Part shown: positions 40,380-41,441 of the stretch, one piece after another
Position numbering within the stretch: position 1 is the stretch's first letter
How the letters are laid out: each line of letters starts with the position of its first letter
Source of the DNA: JBGCEZ01 sp045106735
GTDB taxonomy: Bacteria > Planctomycetota > Phycisphaerae > Phycisphaerales > SM1A02
Length of the DNA: 41,441 nucleotides
Assembly (NCBI GenBank): GCA_045106735.1
Contig: JBGCEZ010000024.1
Span: 1-41,441, forward strand
Direction of reading: 5' to 3'
Program-made: the position numbers and the translations under genes
The notes under the pieces: generated by a model
The model's input: only the letters and a program-made list of their open reading frames with translations
Told to the model about the DNA's origin: nothing
The model's database searches: none

Positions 40380-41441
40380 ATGTGCACGCCCCCCCGACCG
40401 AGCCGGCTGATCCTTGTTGCGAGCTGCCTTCTGGGACTGCTCTTCGGTGGCTGCGGCGACGCCGGACTGCTTGGAAGCGGCCCGATCCGGGGGGTGGTGG
40501 TCGATGAGGACGGCACCGTCTGGGTGCACCGATCGTTCTCTGGACGCAACGCCGACGTCGCGGTGCTCTTGACCGTCGACGGCGCGACCGGTGCCGCCGC
40601 TCCGATCCTGCCTCGCCTGCCCGGCGAAGGCTCAAACACGATCACCGCGGTGGACCTGATGGTGGATCGCCCGGGAGACGAGGGTGAATTGCTGCTGGCC
40701 GGCGAGTCCTTCGGCGCCGGGACGATGCGTGGTCCCTACCGCTTCCGTGGCGTGCTGCCGACGCTCGAGCCGCTGGTCGAGGGACCAATCCACCTGCCAA
40801 GCGGCGGACCGTCCACCGCGCTGAGCCCCGATGGCCGCCATCTGGTCGTCTTCCGGGCTGGCCCCCGGCAGTCCGGCCGCCAGCGATGGCAGACGGTGGT
40901 CATCGACGTCGCGAGCGGCACGGCCGACGAACCGGCCCCGCCGGTGGCGGGCCGGCAGATCACGTGGCTCGGCCAGAACGTCGCCCGGCTGGACCTCGGT
41001 CCTCGAGATGCTCCCGCCGACGCGTCCAAGCCCGGGGATGCCGGTCCCCGGATGCTGCTCCTCGGTGCCGCGATGCCCGCCGACGGAACCGCAACCGCGG
41101 CGCGAATCGTTCGCCCCGATGCGGCGCCGGGCGCGATCGACGCCGGCGATGATCCCTTCCCGTCGCCAACCCGCTTCGTCGACCTGCACGGCGGATCCTG
41201 GTCGTGGTCCGATGCGCCGCCTGAACTCAGCTACCGCGCCCCCGGGGTCGGCCCCGGTGCGGCGGCCACGGCCACACTGCCGCTCGAGGCTCCCCTTCTG
41301 GGCCTGACCGGTCGGCCGGCTGGTCAACCGACTCCGCCCGCCCAGGCCGTTCCGCCCGCAGCCCCGACGGCCGGCGAGCCGGACGTGTCGTCAGCCGCCG
41401 GGCCCGCTTCCGCTCCCGCGCGAGACGCGCCCATCCTGTTG
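40380..41441 (+). CDS. Putative lipoprotein with beta-propeller-like start (3' truncated)
   Basis: The frame stays open from ATG 40380 to the end of the window (354 codons), so the C-terminus is missing. An N-terminal signal (LILVASCLLGLLFGGCG) has a Cys at position 25 that may be lipidated, although the lipobox has Phe at -3. Then come repeated short beta segments (GVVVDEDGTVWVHR, AVLLTVDGATG, TALSPDGRHLVVFRA), as in TolB/WD40-like propellers. From about residue 320 it is Pro/Ala-rich. Codon bias matches neighbouring genes. It is divergent from the membrane protein gene, with 173 bases between. The ribosome site is weak. Function unknown. Confidence 0.75.
   Translation, partial: MCTPPRPSRLILVASCLLGLLFGGCGDAGLLGSGPIRGVVVDEDGTVWVHRSFSGRNADVAVLLTVDGATGAAAPILPRLPGEGSNTITAVDLMVDRPGDEGELLLAGESFGAGTMRGPYRFRGVLPTLEPLVEGPIHLPSGGPSTALSPDGRHLVVFRAGPRQSGRQRWQTVVIDVASGTADEPAPPVAGRQITWLGQNVARLDLGPRDAPADASKPGDAGPRMLLLGAAMPADGTATAARIVRPDAAPGAIDAGDDPFPSPTRFVDLHGGSWSWSDAPPELSYRAPGVGPGAAATATLPLEAPLLGLTGRPAGQPTPPAQAVPPAAPTAGEPDVSSAAGPASAPARDAPILL

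Overview
The window looks like a chromosome fragment of a planctomycete, most likely of the Phycisphaerae type. This is inferred from very high GC, prepilin-like secreted proteins, a large secreted subtilase ending in dockerin-like calcium repeats, and a flagellar set with an unusually long FlgL. No rRNA, tRNA, CRISPR array or complete insertion sequence was seen. No hallmark marker gene was available to fix the taxonomy, so this is a lean and not a proof.

Layout. 1-3862 (+): a tandem family of prepilin-like proteins, one cut off by the window edge and two complete, each followed by its own terminator hairpin. 4001-5017 (+): ruvB. 5260-9525 (+): cystathionine beta-synthase, a cystathionine gamma-lyase/synthase family enzyme and glucose-6-phosphate isomerase, separated by spacers that each carry a short tandem repeat. 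9621-10520 (-): an unknown secreted protein. 10879-21836 (-): a late flagellar block, in transcription order flgI, flgJ (rod-binding domain only), a flgN-like chaperone, flgK, flgL, fliW, csrA, flagellin, flagellin. 21894-24329 (+): a large GT-C-like membrane protein. 24370-27004: a divergent pair, a zinc-ribbon/GYF_2-like membrane protein and a SurA/PpiC-like lipoprotein. 27408-30557 (-): secreted S8 protease with a 70-nt-arm inverted repeat at its 3' end. 30887-32317 (-): class I photolyase. 32318-33420: a 1.1-kb stretch without a convincing gene, holding a G-rich repeat, a chain of stable hairpins ending in a strong plus-strand terminator, and a 9-bp repeat. 33421-37703: two PP2C (SpoIIE/RsbU-type) phosphatases facing away from each other, one transmembrane with a small membrane partner and one FHA-GAF. 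37844-40206 (-): a membrane protein with a thioredoxin-like tail and an overlapping lipoprotein. 40380-end (+): a lipoprotein-like gene running off the window.

How they work together. The flagellar block encodes the P ring, rod assembly, hook-filament junction and filament. FliW and CsrA sit next to the flagellins, matching the known FliW-CsrA-flagellin partner switch, and both flagellin leaders hold GGA-containing Shine-Dalgarno sequences plus an upstream hairpin. Promoter-like sites fit a two-step hierarchy: a sigma-54-like element before flgI and a sigma-28-like element before the last flagellin. The two sulfur enzymes make a reverse transsulfuration pair (homocysteine to cystathionine to cysteine). 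The two phosphatases imply a partner-switching or phospho-signalling circuit whose anti-sigma or STAS partners are not in the window.

Most interesting for follow-up are the long inverted repeat at the protease 3' end, the possible structured RNA or small gene before 33266, the triplicated insert in FlgL, and the divergent phosphatase locus.
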